NCBI GenBank assembly: GCA_913058025.1
Contig: CAJXPN010000319.1
Coordinates: 1 to 5,888, forward strand
Reading direction: 5' to 3'
Length of the DNA stretch: 5,888 bases
DNA from: an uncultured Myxococcales bacterium
GTDB taxonomy: Bacteria > Myxococcota_A > Bradymonadia > Bradymonadales > Bradymonadaceae
Shown here piece by piece: positions 5,385 to 5,888 of this stretch. Numbering within the stretch: position 1 is the stretch's first letter; every line of letters starts with the position of its first letter. The notes beneath the pieces were generated by a model that had not been told where the DNA came from, searched no databases, and worked only from the letters and a program-made list of their open reading frames with translations. Position numbers and translations under genes: made by a program.

Positions 5385-5888
5385 TCACGCGCCGCCCCAA
5401 CCGTGCGTGCTCGCGAGGATCCCCTCGAGGTCCCTCACCGCCTCGCTGTAGGCGATGTCACCGCGCCCGTTCTTCCCGCCCCCGAGCGTGATCGAGGTGA
5501 TCTTCTGGTCCTCCCCCCAGTCGCCGCTGCCAGGGTAGAACCCTGGGGTGATCTTGATCGTCGCGCTCACCCCGTGTCCGAACGACTTGGTGAACGTGTC
5601 ACGGACGCTGCCGCCGTCGGTGTTGCGGCGCCACAGGTTGCGCTTCATCCCGGCCTTGAACGGCCCGGCCTCGAACGTCTCGCCGGCGAAGTCGCCGTCG
5701 GCCGCGCCATGCGTGGCGCGGCCTAGCTGCTCGATCGGGGAGAAGATCTCGTAGTCGCCGAAGGATTGGGACCACGCCGCGAGGAGCTCCCTGGTGAGGT
5801 GGAGGGGGTGCACGAGGCCGACGGTGAGGCCCCTGGGCATGGTGAACGTGTCGTCCTCGACGTCGACGAGCTCGCGGTCCTCGGTCGC
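5385..5888 (-). CDS. DUF4132 domain protein, upstream paralogue, 5' end outside window
   Basis: This is the C-terminal 167 residues of a second DUF4132 protein; the start lies beyond base 5888. The visible part opens ATEDRELVDVEDDTFTM and continues through VGLVHPLHLTRELLAAW and DYEIFSPIEQLGR, the family's signature C-terminal motifs. Over the first 59 residues it matches the neighbouring 492-aa protein at 54 positions. After GRAT the two tails diverge, sharing only islands such as GFGHG/SFGHG, SPGF/TPGF and the D-I-A-x-SE pattern near the end. The tail here is longer, with a Gly-rich segment (SGDWGED, LGGGKNGRGD) and a C-terminal THGWGGA. No terminator follows the TGA at 5387-5385, so it probably leads an operon with the downstream paralogue. 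Whether its missing N-terminus is long (WGR-containing) or short cannot be told. Confidence 0.85.
   Translation of the reverse strand, partial: ATEDRELVDVEDDTFTMPRGLTVGLVHPLHLTRELLAAWSQSFGDYEIFSPIEQLGRATHGAADGDFAGETFEAGPFKAGMKRNLWRRNTDGGSVRDTFTKSFGHGVSATIKITPGFYPGSGDWGEDQKITSITLGGGKNGRGDIAYSEAVRDLEGILASTHGWGGA
5700..5723. repeat. 10-bp perfect palindrome inside the upstream DUF4132 gene
   Basis: GGCCGCGCCA (5700-5709) and TGGCGCGGCC (5714-5723) are perfect reverse complements around the 4-nt loop TGCG. It falls in the coding sequence for GRATHGAADG, exactly where the two paralogues stop being alike. It resembles the palindrome at 3748-3769. It is translated in frame, so any role would be at the DNA or mRNA level, or it is a small inserted palindromic element tolerated in a variable loop. 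Confidence 0.5.

Overview
The window is high-GC bacterial DNA with strong G/C preference at third codon positions. The gene content (a flavin amine oxidase, a Gram-negative outer-membrane barrel protein, tandem DUF4132 genes) would fit a Myxococcota/deltaproteobacteria-like genome. That placement is an inference from style and content, not from a marker gene. No rRNA, tRNA, CRISPR array, transposase or phage gene was seen. The window looks like a whole short-read contig. Bases 1-17 match the Nextera transposon end at 16 of 17 positions. The last 55 bases are an exact copy of an internal stretch (4270-4324), which is how a k=55 de Bruijn assembly would stop at a repeat.

Layout from left to right. 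(1) 1-1060, minus strand: an FAD-dependent amine oxidase, nearly complete but cut at its C-terminus by the contig edge. (2) 1061-1802: a 742-bp divergent intergenic region with a GA-rich 44-bp-period repeat and a candidate promoter for the gene to its right. (3) 1803-3455, plus strand: a secreted 550-residue protein with a signal peptide, a very acidic mature N-terminus, six cysteines and a terminal Phe strand, predicted to be an outer-membrane beta-barrel. (4) About 3468-3505: a strong GC hairpin between convergent genes. (5) 5888 down to 3486, minus strand: three co-oriented genes. These are the 3' end of a DUF4132 (MolR/YehI-like) gene, a short complete DUF4132 paralogue (492 aa), and a 71-aa protein of unknown function.

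The two DUF4132 genes are the most interesting part. They are adjacent, in the same orientation and 67 bp apart. They share a DNA block of about 119 bp at 97% identity that changes abruptly into divergent C-terminal tails, which suggests recent tandem duplication and/or gene conversion. The contig breaks inside this block, so the true copy number of the array is not resolved here. No metabolic link between the amine oxidase, the barrel protein and the DUF4132 cluster can be read from the sequence.
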